Under the pieces are notes generated by a model. The model had not been told where the DNA came from. It saw only the letters and a list, made by a program, of their open reading frames with translations, and did not search any database. Positions 24,734 through 31,370 of a stretch of 35,524 bases of DNA are shown one piece after another. This DNA is from Microbacterium sp. (GTDB lineage Bacteria > Actinomycetota > Actinomycetes > Actinomycetales > Microbacteriaceae). The stretch covers positions 1 through 35,524 of the forward strand of contig JAGIAK010000018.1 in NCBI GenBank assembly GCA_017744855.1, in the 5' to 3' direction. Position numbers and translations under genes: made by a program. The first letter of the stretch is position 1. Each line of letters opens with the position of its first letter.

Positions 24734-25833
24734 CCGCGAGGATCGTCGTCGGCATGGACGTGGCCGACCTCCCGACCCCGGTCGTGGTCGTCGACCGTGC
24801 GATCCTGCGCCGCAATGTCGCCGCCATGGCCGCGCACGCGCGGAGGCTCGGCGTGGCGCTGCGCCCGCACTGGAAGACCACGAAGTCCGCCCAGGCCGCC
24901 CGTCTGCAGCTCGAGGCGGGCGCGGTCGGGCTCACCGCGGCGACAGCCGCGGAGATGCAGGCGCTCGCCGACGGCATCTCACCCTCGGTGTTCCTCGCGT
25001 ACCCTCCGGTGGGTCGAGCCCGCACCGATGCCGTGCTCGCGGCGATGCGATCGGCCGAGGTGATCATCGGCGCCGACTCCGTCGACGCCGTCCGGGACCT
25101 CGCAGAGCGAGTGCACGCCCTCGGCCGCACGGTGGCGGTGCGCCTCGACGTGGACACCGGCCTGCGCCGCACGGGAGTCGTGCCGGAGAAGGCGGTCGGG
25201 GCGGCGCGGGCGCTGGCCGCGATGCCAGGGGTCGTCGTCGAAGGCGTGTGGACGCACGAGGGTCAGGTGCAGGGCGTGGGGGCCGACGAGACTCGCCGCA
25301 TGAAGGCGGGGGTGGCCGCGGGGCGGCTCCTGGTCGAGACCGCCGAGGCGATCCGCGCCGACGGCATTCCCGTGACGAGCGTGTCAGTGGGCTCGACGCC
25401 GGGTGCGCGATCTGCGCCGACGGTGCCTGGCATCACCGAGATGAGGCCGGGCACCTACGTGCTGGGCGATGAGAACCAGGTGCGAATCGGCACCGTCGAG
25501 AACGACGACGTCGCCGTCTCCGTGCACAGCTCCGTGGTGAGCATCGAACCGGAGCCGTGGGTGATCATCGACGCGGGGATCAAGGCGATGAGCAGCGACG
25601 GCTCCACTCATGGCGACGGCAGGATCGGCACGGTCATCGGCCCGAGCGGAGGCGTCGTCGTCACCGGGCATGAGGAGCACGGCTTCCTGCAGGGCGCCAC
25701 CGGTGTGCGCGTCGGCGACGTCGTGAAGGTGCGGCCGAACCACGCCTGCGGCGTCGTGAACATGCACTCGCAGATCGCCGTCGTCGAAGACGGCGTGGTC
25801 GTCGACGTCTGGCCCGTCCTCGCCCGGCATTGA
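24730..25833 (+). CDS. Fold-type III PLP enzyme, D-serine/D-threo-hydroxyaspartate dehydratase-like
   Basis: A 367-residue protein of the DSD1/D-threonine aldolase family: an alanine-racemase-type TIM barrel plus a C-terminal metal-binding beta domain. The PLP lysine lies in LRPHWKTTKSAQAARLQ (probably Lys49). Next come LTAATAAEMQAL and RLDVDTGLRRTGVVPE. The phosphate-binding strand reads VSVGSTPGAR, and EMRPGTYVLGDENQV follows. Near the end, RPNHACGVVN gives His338 and Cys340. In the family an HxC pair marks metal-dependent dehydratases, whereas aldolases have HxD, so a beta-hydroxy-D-amino acid dehydratase is favoured. The neighbouring ridA fits, since dehydration yields a reactive enamine. 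D-glucosaminate-type dehydration is an alternative. Confidence 0.82.
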   Translation: MTARIVVGMDVADLPTPVVVVDRAILRRNVAAMAAHARRLGVALRPHWKTTKSAQAARLQLEAGAVGLTAATAAEMQALADGISPSVFLAYPPVGRARTDAVLAAMRSAEVIIGADSVDAVRDLAERVHALGRTVAVRLDVDTGLRRTGVVPEKAVGAARALAAMPGVVVEGVWTHEGQVQGVGADETRRMKAGVAAGRLLVETAEAIRADGIPVTSVSVGSTPGARSAPTVPGITEMRPGTYVLGDENQVRIGTVENDDVAVSVHSSVVSIEPEPWVIIDAGIKAMSSDGSTHGDGRIGTVIGPSGGVVVTGHEEHGFLQGATGVRVGDVVKVRPNHACGVVNMHSQIAVVEDGVVVDVWPVLARH

Positions 25834-25895
25834 CCCGCCGTGCGTCGCTGAGCCGACCACACAGAAGTATCGACCCCACAGACAAGGAGACACAC

Positions 25896-26261
25896 ATGGA
25901 GAAGATCGTCACCGACCAGGCGCCGCCGCCGGCCGGTCCGTACTCGCAAGCGGTGGTCGCCGGCGGACTGGCCTTCCTCGCCGGGCAGGGGCCGTTCGAC
26001 GCAGACGGACACCGCGTGGGCGAGACGTTCGCCGAACAGGTCAGGATCACGTTCCAGAACCTCGAGACGGTCGCGCAAGCCGCCGGGTCCACTCTGCATC
26101 GCGCGGTGCGGCTCGGCGTGTACCTGCGCAGCCTCGACGACTTCGCGGAGTTCAACGCGATCGCCGGGGAGTACCTCTCCGAACCCTTCCCGGCTCGCAC
26201 CACGATCGAGGTGGCGCTGCGCGGCTTCGACATCGAAATCGACGCGGTCGTCGAGTCCTGA
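25896..26261 (+). CDS. ridA: RidA-family enamine/imine deaminase
   Basis: A 121-residue trimeric YjgF/YER057c/UK114 protein that hydrolyses 2-aminoacrylate and similar enamines to keto acids and ammonia. AGPYSQAVVAGGLAFLAGQGP (13-33) is the hallmark N-terminus. Arg101 in FPARTTIEV and Glu114 in FDIEIDAV match the active-site Arg and Glu of true RidA proteins. AAGGAGA (25884-25890) precedes ATG 25896; an upstream extension of the frame has no such signal. It is the last gene of the operon and lies just before copy 2 of the palindrome, as expected for a clean-up enzyme paired with the PLP dehydratase. Confidence 0.92.
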   Translation: MEKIVTDQAPPPAGPYSQAVVAGGLAFLAGQGPFDADGHRVGETFAEQVRITFQNLETVAQAAGSTLHRAVRLGVYLRSLDDFAEFNAIAGEYLSEPFPARTTIEVALRGFDIEIDAVVES

Positions 26262-26270
26262 CCCGGCCCG

Positions 26271-26339
26271 CCGGTTTCGAGTCGCGTGATTGGTCCGGAA
26301 TCGGCCGGTTTCCGGACCAATCACGCGACTCGAACGTCA
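26271..26339. repeat. 69-bp palindromic element, copy 2
   Basis: The arms are 24 bases each (26276-26299 and 26311-26334, perfect reverse complements), around the 11-base loop ATCGGCCGGTT. Against copy 1 there are five differences. Two of these are the two sides of one base pair (GTGAATGG with CCATTCAC becomes GTGATTGG with CCAATCAC), so pairing is kept. Two more in the right arm and one in the left make the stem longer here. It lies 10 bases after the ridA stop, at the right end of the catabolic cluster, and could end the long operon transcript. Confidence 0.9.
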
Positions 26340-26397
26340 TCCTGAAGATGTACGAGGATGCTCCGCACGGGCGACGCGCGGGGTGAGGCTGCCGAAA

Positions 26398-26403
26398 TAG
26401 CGT
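26398..26403 (+). promoter_or_regulatory. -10 hexamer of a leaderless start (ABC exporter)
   Basis: TAGCGT, seven bases before ATG 26411. It gives the exporter operon its own promoter, separate from the catabolic operon upstream. Confidence 0.5.
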
Positions 26404-26410
26404 CGAAGGC

Positions 26411-27172
26411 ATGGAGATCACGACCACCGACCTCGGGCTCGCCGCCCGCGTCCAGCACCTCAAGAAGACCTACGGCGCCGGCGAGGGCACCGTCCACGCG
26501 CTCGACGATGTGAGCGTCGGCATCCGCCGCGGCCAGTTCACCGCGATCATGGGGCCGTCCGGTTCGGGCAAGTCCACGCTCATGCACATCATGGCCGGCC
26601 TCGACACCCCCACGGAGGGGCGTGCGTGGATCGGCGACACCGAGATCACCGGTCTCGGCGACCTCGACATGACGATCCTGCGTCGTCGTCGGGTCGGCTT
26701 CATCTTCCAGGCGTTCAACCTGGTGCCCACCCTCACGGCGATGGGCAACATCCTGCTGCCGTTCGAGCTCGACGGCCGCCGGCCCAGCGCGATCGAGAAG
26801 GCGCGCATCGACGGCCTCATCGACACGCTCGGCCTCGGCTCCCGTCTGGAGCACCGCCCGCACGAGCTCTCCGGCGGTCAGCAGCAGCGCGTCGCGATCG
26901 CCCGCGCGCTGGCGACCGCCCCCGACCTCGTGTTCGCCGACGAGCCGACGGGGAACCTCGACTCCCAGACGGGTCGCGAGGTGCTCGGGCTCCTCGCCGC
27001 TGCCAGCCGTGAGCACGGTCAGTCGATCGCGATGGTCACGCACGACGCGATCGCGGCGAGCCACGCCGACCGCGTGCTGTTCCTCGGCGACGGGCGCATC
27101 GTCGCCGACCACCCGCGCAAGACCGCGGAGGAGATCTCGGCGTACATGCTCGCCGCGGAGGTGGCGGCGTGA
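26411..27172 (+). CDS. ABC transporter ATP-binding protein, MacB/LolD type
   Basis: A 253-residue ATPase of the family that works with FtsX-like permeases in export or membrane-stress roles. It has Walker A GPSGSGKSTLMHIMAGLD, Q-loop IFQAFNLVPTLTAMGNI, signature LSGGQQQRVAIARAL, Walker B LVFADEPTGNLD and switch VTHDA. The GTG start of the permease overlaps its stop. Such pairs are frequently encoded beside a DesK/NarL-type two-component system; one lies at 8250-10072, on the other side of the bracketed cluster. Confidence 0.93.
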   Translation: MEITTTDLGLAARVQHLKKTYGAGEGTVHALDDVSVGIRRGQFTAIMGPSGSGKSTLMHIMAGLDTPTEGRAWIGDTEITGLGDLDMTILRRRRVGFIFQAFNLVPTLTAMGNILLPFELDGRRPSAIEKARIDGLIDTLGLGSRLEHRPHELSGGQQQRVAIARALATAPDLVFADEPTGNLDSQTGREVLGLLAAASREHGQSIAMVTHDAIAASHADRVLFLGDGRIVADHPRKTAEEISAYMLAAEVAA

Positions 27173-28629
27173 GCGCCGTCGCCACCGTCGTGCCGCAGAC
27201 GACGGCGACAGGACCGAGGCTGGCCTGGCTGCGCGACCGCGGCATGGGCGCCAGCATCCTCGTCGCCGCCCTCTCGGCGGGCTTCGGCGTGGTGCTCGTG
27301 GAGACCACCGTGTACATCGGCGCCGTGCTGCAGGCCGATCCGTTCATCGGAGACAGCGAGACCCTCGCGGTCGTCGTGGCGCTGCTGTCGTTCCTGCTGA
27401 CGGCCGTCGCGATGTACGTCGCGGCGATCGTCACGGCGAACACCTTCTCGACGATCATCGCCGGCCGCACGAGGCAGATCGCCCTGATGCGTCTCATCGG
27501 CGCGACGGCACGGTCGCAGCGCGCCGAAGTGGGCCGGCAGGGACTCGTCGTCGGGGTCATCGGCGCGGCGGTCGGCCTCGTGGTCGGCGTGATCGTCGCG
27601 GCGATCGGGGTGCAGATCGGCGCACAGCTCGTGCCGAACCCGCCGAAGGGCTTCACGATCGCGCAGCCGTTCATCGTGCTGCCCGTGGTCGGCGTCGCCC
27701 TGACCACCTGGGTCGCGGCGTGGGCCGGCTCGCGCCGCGTGCTGACCGTGACGCCGCTGCAGGCGATCGGCGGCGCCGTCGAGCGCTCGCACGACGAGGT
27801 CTCCGGCACACCCCGTCGCCATGTCGGCACGTGGATCCTGCTCATCACGGGCGCCGCTCTGCTGGCCGCCGGCGTGGTCGTCGGTCTCGTGACTCCCCTC
27901 GGTGTCGTGATCGCCTTCGTGGGCGGTGTGCTCTCCTTCACCGGCCTCGCGATGGGATCCGTGCTCTTCATGCCGCCGGTGCTGCGCCTCGTCGGCCGCA
28001 TGTTCGGGTCCGGCGCGACGGCCCGACTGGCCGCCGAGAACGCCCTGCGCTACCCGGAGCGCTCCTCGCGCATGGCGATCGGCGTGGTGATGGGCGTGAC
28101 CCTCGTCACGATGTTCGCTGTGGCTCTGGAGTCGGCCAAGAAGCTGATGATGCAGCAGACCCCCGAGAAGATGCCGCCGGGGTTCTTCGCTCCCTTCGAC
28201 GCCTTCGGCAACATCATGATGGTGCTCGTCGCGGTGTCTGCGGTGATCGCCGCTGTCGGTCTCGTGAACCTGCTCACGATCGGCGTCGTGCAGCGTCGCC
28301 GCGAGCTCGGGCTGCTGCGCGCGATCGGCCTGTCGAACACGCAGGTGCGTCGCATGGTGCTGCTCGAGGCCACGCACATCACGGTGGCCGCGACGATCAC
28401 CGGGCTGGTGCTCGGCGTCGTCTACGGCTGGATCGCGGCGCAGTCGGTGCTCGGCTCCGTGCCGACGCTGCCCGACTACACGCCGGCGGGACTCGTCGCT
28501 CCGGCGGTGCCGTGGATCCCCGTGGTCGTCATCATCGTCGCGACGGCCGTGCTCACGCTCGTCGCCGCCGCCACGCCGACCCGTCTGGCCACGCGGGTGG
28601 CTCCGGTCGAGGCGCTCGCCGCCGACTGA
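27169..28629 (+). CDS. FtsX-like ABC transporter permease
   Basis: A 486-residue membrane protein with two FtsX-type cores. The first spans about residues 60-200, with the conserved RTRQIALMRLIGATARSQRAEV. The second is near the C-terminus, with RRRELGLLRAIGLSNTQVRRMVLLEA and three membrane segments. These coupling motifs bind the ATPase encoded upstream. No large extracellular domain is visible between the segments, so it resembles simple two-FtsX exporters rather than full MacB. The substrate is unknown. A strong hairpin 14 bases after the stop probably ends the operon. Confidence 0.9.
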   Translation: MSAVATVVPQTTATGPRLAWLRDRGMGASILVAALSAGFGVVLVETTVYIGAVLQADPFIGDSETLAVVVALLSFLLTAVAMYVAAIVTANTFSTIIAGRTRQIALMRLIGATARSQRAEVGRQGLVVGVIGAAVGLVVGVIVAAIGVQIGAQLVPNPPKGFTIAQPFIVLPVVGVALTTWVAAWAGSRRVLTVTPLQAIGGAVERSHDEVSGTPRRHVGTWILLITGAALLAAGVVVGLVTPLGVVIAFVGGVLSFTGLAMGSVLFMPPVLRLVGRMFGSGATARLAAENALRYPERSSRMAIGVVMGVTLVTMFAVALESAKKLMMQQTPEKMPPGFFAPFDAFGNIMMVLVAVSAVIAAVGLVNLLTIGVVQRRRELGLLRAIGLSNTQVRRMVLLEATHITVAATITGLVLGVVYGWIAAQSVLGSVPTLPDYTPAGLVAPAVPWIPVVVIIVATAVLTLVAAATPTRLATRVAPVEALAAD

Positions 28630-28642
28630 GCGTCGTCAGGCC

Positions 28643-28678
28643 ACGCGCCACCCCTCGTCCACGCGGGAGGTGGCGCGT
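28643..28678. terminator. Hairpin terminator after the ABC exporter operon
   Basis: ACGCGCCACC (28643-28652) pairs perfectly with GGTGGCGCGT (28669-28678) across a 16-base loop. There is no T-tract, as is common for actinobacterial terminators. It lies between the permease stop and the promoter of the next gene. Confidence 0.55.
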
Positions 28679-28725
28679 CGGCGTCGTGGTCGCGCGTGCC
28701 AGCCATCGGGCGGCGGAACGGTGTC

Positions 28726-28731
28726 TAGGCT
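28726..28731 (+). promoter_or_regulatory. -10 hexamer of a leaderless start (ComB-family gene)
   Basis: TAGGCT, then GGTCGG, then ATG 28738. It is the same hexamer and spacing as before menB. Confidence 0.55.
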
Positions 28732-28737
28732 GGTCGG

Positions 28738-29400
28738 ATGGCCTCCCCGTTCGATCAGTCCGTGTACCAGGTGCGTCTCGAGTGGGGCGTCGAGGGGCTC
28801 GCCCGCCTCGCTCCCGCCGACATCGTCGTGGTCGTCGACGTGCTGCGCTTCTCCTCGACGGTGGCGGATGCCGTGGCGGCCGGAGCGCGTATCGAGCTCG
28901 CCTCGGCACTGGACTGGTCGCGCAACGGGGCGTCGGTCGCAGCCGCCGCCGCGTCCGGCGGTGCGCTCGTGCTGGTCGGCGGGATCCGCAACGCCGCCGC
29001 CGTGGCGAAGGCCGTCCAGACCGTGCAGGAGCGGCGGCAGTCCCGCACCTCCGTCGCGGTGATCGCCGCGGGCGAGGCTGATGCCGACGGCGTCGTGCGG
29101 GTCGCCGTGGAGGACCAGCTGGGCGCCGGCGCCGTGATCTCGGCACTCACCGATCTCGGCATCGACCACACCTCGCCGGAGGCCGCTGTCGCCGCCGAAG
29201 GGTTCCGGGCGCTGCGCGGCGCGCTGCGGCACATGCTCTCGGCGAGCGGATCGGGTCGTGAGCTCGAGATCGGCGTGGCATCCACGGCGCGGATGGCGCA
29301 GGCGGGCGTCACGCCGGCGACCGTGAGCGAGGCCGCGGAGCTCGACGCCGTCGATGTGGCGCCGCAGCTCGACGACGGGGTGTTCGTCCGCTTCGAGTGA
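28738..29400 (+). CDS. 2-phosphosulfolactate phosphatase (ComB) family protein
   Basis: A 220-residue protein of the ComB family, Mg-dependent phosphatases first known from coenzyme M synthesis. The hallmark strand IVVVVDVLRFSSTVADAVAAGA (28-49 region) carries the Asp-x-Leu-Arg signature. VLVGGIRNAAAVAKAV and ASTARMAQAGVTPATVSEAAELDAVDVAPQ follow in family order. Many actinobacteria that lack coenzyme M have a member, so the true substrate is uncertain and no coenzyme M pathway genes are seen here. The symbol is left out for that reason. Confidence 0.82.
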   Translation: MASPFDQSVYQVRLEWGVEGLARLAPADIVVVVDVLRFSSTVADAVAAGARIELASALDWSRNGASVAAAAASGGALVLVGGIRNAAAVAKAVQTVQERRQSRTSVAVIAAGEADADGVVRVAVEDQLGAGAVISALTDLGIDHTSPEAAVAAEGFRALRGALRHMLSASGSGRELEIGVASTARMAQAGVTPATVSEAAELDAVDVAPQLDDGVFVRFE

Positions 29401-29438
29401 GCCCCGCGTGCGCGCTGCGCTATCCGACGCCGCCGACG

Positions 29439-29444
29439 TAGGGT
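29439..29444 (+). promoter_or_regulatory. -10 hexamer of a leaderless start (DUF3054 gene)
   Basis: TAGGGT, six bases before ATG 29451. Confidence 0.5.
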
Positions 29445-29450
29445 CGAGGC

Positions 29451-30134
29451 ATGAGGTACGTACCCGCTCTGATCCTCGACGCCGTGCTCGTGCTGATCTT
29501 CGCTGCGATCGGGAGGGCGTCGCACGACGAGAACCCCGCGGGGTTCCTGCTCACGGCATGGCCGTTCGTGATCGCGCTGCTCGTCGGCCACGCGCTCGCC
29601 GCGCTGCTGCCGCAGCGCCCACGGCGTCCGTGGTCGCTGCTGTGGGGCGTCGTGGTCTGGGTGGTGACGGTGGCCGGTGGGATGCTGCTGCGCGTCGTCA
29701 GCGGCGACACGGCCCAGGTGCCGTTCATCGTCGTCGCGACGATCGTCCTCGGGATCTTCCTCGTCGGCTGGCGCGCGCTCGCCGCGCTGATGCGTCGCCG
29801 CAACGGGATTCGGGCCGCGGCCGATGCGGGCGCCACGGCATCCGTGTCGCACCTGCCTGGCGTTCTCGGCTCGCGGGATGAATCGACGGATCACGCATCT
29901 GCCGACGATGCCGCACTCGACGATGTGCCGCACGCCGCCGCATCCGACGACGTGAAGGACACCGCCGCCGAGGAAGCCGCCGTCGGTGATCCGGTCGCGG
30001 AGGACGCTGTCGCAGCCGCCGAGTCGGGACTCGAGGGCATGCAGGAAGCCATCGACGAGGCCGATGCCACGCAGGACGACGACGGCGCCCCGCAGGACGA
30101 CGGCGCCGCTCCCGACCGCGACACTCGCGCCTGA
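29451..30134 (+). CDS. DUF3054 membrane protein with long acidic C-terminal tail
   Basis: A 227-residue protein. Residues 1-115 match DUF3054: four membrane helices, with the start RYVPALILDAVLVLIFAAIGR, SHDENPAGFLLTAWPF, and VPFIVVATIVLGIFLVGWRAL before the basic end RRRNG. Family members of unknown function normally end there. Here about 105 further residues follow, rich in Ala, Asp and Glu and probably disordered (for example DEADATQDDDGAPQDDGAAP). The tail lies on the cytoplasmic side if all four helices span. It converges with the SprT-like gene 39 bases away. Confidence 0.8.
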   Translation: MRYVPALILDAVLVLIFAAIGRASHDENPAGFLLTAWPFVIALLVGHALAALLPQRPRRPWSLLWGVVVWVVTVAGGMLLRVVSGDTAQVPFIVVATIVLGIFLVGWRALAALMRRRNGIRAAADAGATASVSHLPGVLGSRDESTDHASADDAALDDVPHAAASDDVKDTAAEEAAVGDPVAEDAVAAAESGLEGMQEAIDEADATQDDDGAPQDDGAAPDRDTRA

Positions 30135-30173
30135 CGCCTGAACTGACTCTCCGGACGTGGAGCAGCGCCGCGT

Positions 30174-30662
30174 CTAGCGCGGGGCCTGTGCGGCGAGTCT
30201 CGTGTCGGCCGTGATCTCGCGTCGTGTCCAGGCGAACTGGTAGCGGGCGTCGAAGGTGCGCGAGCACTTGGCGCACGACGTCGCCCGCGAGGGGCGGCGG
30301 TGCCGGTAGGTGAGGTGGCCGGAGGGGCACCGCCCCACCCACGGTGCGAGCTCGACGGCGGTCTCGCCGTGGTGGGTGGTGCCGCCGACGTAGCCGAGGT
30401 CTCGGGCGACTCTCTTCCACATCGGGCCGTGCGCTGCCTCGTGTCCGGCAAGGGCGTGCGCCACCTCGTGCAGCAGCACCTGATGGATCTCGTCGTCGTC
30501 GAAGCGGGCGGCGAGGTAGCGCGACACGGTGATGCGCTTCTTGGTGTAGTCGCACTGGCCCGCGCGCCGCTTCGCATGGTCGAAGCCGAACGACCAGCTG
30601 TCATCGAGATGCAGTGCGATCAGTGCTTCGCCCCAGACGCGCACACGGTCGAGTTCCGCCAT
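30174..30662 (-). CDS. SprT-like zinc metalloprotease family protein
   Basis: A 162-residue protein with the SprT domain. The zinc-binding helix is QVLLHEVAHALAGHEAAHGPMWKRVA, with HExxH (His-Glu-Val-Ala-His) and a third histidine shortly after. A small C-terminal zinc ribbon is suggested by CPSGH and CAKC. Eukaryotic relatives (Spartan) cut DNA-protein crosslinks; the bacterial role is unproven. A TAGCCT hexamer lies six bases before the ATG at 30662. The gene stands alone between two convergent or codirectional neighbours. Confidence 0.88.
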   Translation of the reverse strand: MAELDRVRVWGEALIALHLDDSWSFGFDHAKRRAGQCDYTKKRITVSRYLAARFDDDEIHQVLLHEVAHALAGHEAAHGPMWKRVARDLGYVGGTTHHGETAVELAPWVGRCPSGHLTYRHRRPSRATSCAKCSRTFDARYQFAWTRREITADTRLAAQAPR

Positions 30663-30668
30663 GCGCTC

Positions 30669-30674
30669 AGGCTA
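30669..30674 (-). promoter_or_regulatory. -10 hexamer of a leaderless start (SprT-like gene)
   Basis: TAGCCT on the minus strand, six bases before ATG 30662. Confidence 0.5.
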
Positions 30675-30707
30675 AGGCATGCCGCGGACATCGCGGCGCT
30701 CGCGGTG

Positions 30708-31235
30708 TCAGCCGGCGACGAGCTGGGTCGAGCGACGGCGCTCCGCCGCCTCGATCGCGAGCAGCGCGGTCTCCAGCTCACGGTCTTCCGCTCCGGCCTC
30801 GCGGCGGAGGAACAGCGACCTCTTGAAGCTCTCGCGTGCGGTCTCGTAGTCCCCGGCGTCATAGGCGTTCTTGCCGTGGTGCTGGTGTGCGAACGCGGCG
30901 ATCGACAGCCAACGCTGCCCCTCCGCCTCGTCGGCGCAGGTGGCGAGCTCCTGCTCGGCGGCCGCGTGGGCGCCGCGGAACTGGAGGACCGTGGCGTGCA
31001 GCACGCGGGCCCTCAGCACGTCCTTGCGCGTGCCGGCCATGCGCGCCTGTCGCACGGTCTCGTCGGCCAGCACGAGTGCATCGTCGAGACGACCGAGCAC
31101 CTTCAGCAGCCACACGCGCTCGAGCAGTGACGGAAGGCTGCGCTGGTTCTCGATCTCCTCGAGCCGCGTCGCGCATTCCTCGAGATCGACCATTTCGCGG
31201 AGGGTCTCCTGGTCGTATCCCCGGATGAAACTCAT
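30708..31235 (-). CDS. Tetratricopeptide-repeat-like protein
   Basis: A 175-residue, mainly helical protein of unknown function. Helix pairs of about 34 residues recur: LLERVWLLKVLGRLDDALVLADETV, VLHATVLQFRGAHAAAEQELATC, and the clearest TPR unit AFAHQHHGKNAYDAGDYETARESFKRSL. A scaffold role is likely. There is no signal peptide or membrane helix, so it should be cytoplasmic. GAAGGAGAGCA before the ATG supplies a strong ribosome site, unlike the leaderless neighbours, so this gene is probably transcribed with a leader or together with the gene upstream. Confidence 0.75.
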   Translation of the reverse strand: MSFIRGYDQETLREMVDLEECATRLEEIENQRSLPSLLERVWLLKVLGRLDDALVLADETVRQARMAGTRKDVLRARVLHATVLQFRGAHAAAEQELATCADEAEGQRWLSIAAFAHQHHGKNAYDAGDYETARESFKRSLFLRREAGAEDRELETALLAIEAAERRRSTQLVAG

Positions 31236-31370
31236 TGCTCTCCTTCCGCAGCGTCCCGCTCACCAGTCTGCATCGCCGTGTCGTCCTGGCGGGGGCGGCG
31301 CGCCCCGATCCTCCGCATCCGTACCGGCATATCCTCCGACGCGACGTGAGCAGCGGGTCGCGATCCCGGC

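Noticed and set aside
27009..29081. Plus-strand frame of 690 codons over the exporter genes
   Set aside because: Arg-rich shadow; the GTGA overlap and FtsX motifs fix the real permease frame.
28738..29400. Evidence for coenzyme M synthesis
   Set aside because: Only the ComB-family gene is present; members occur widely in bacteria without coenzyme M.
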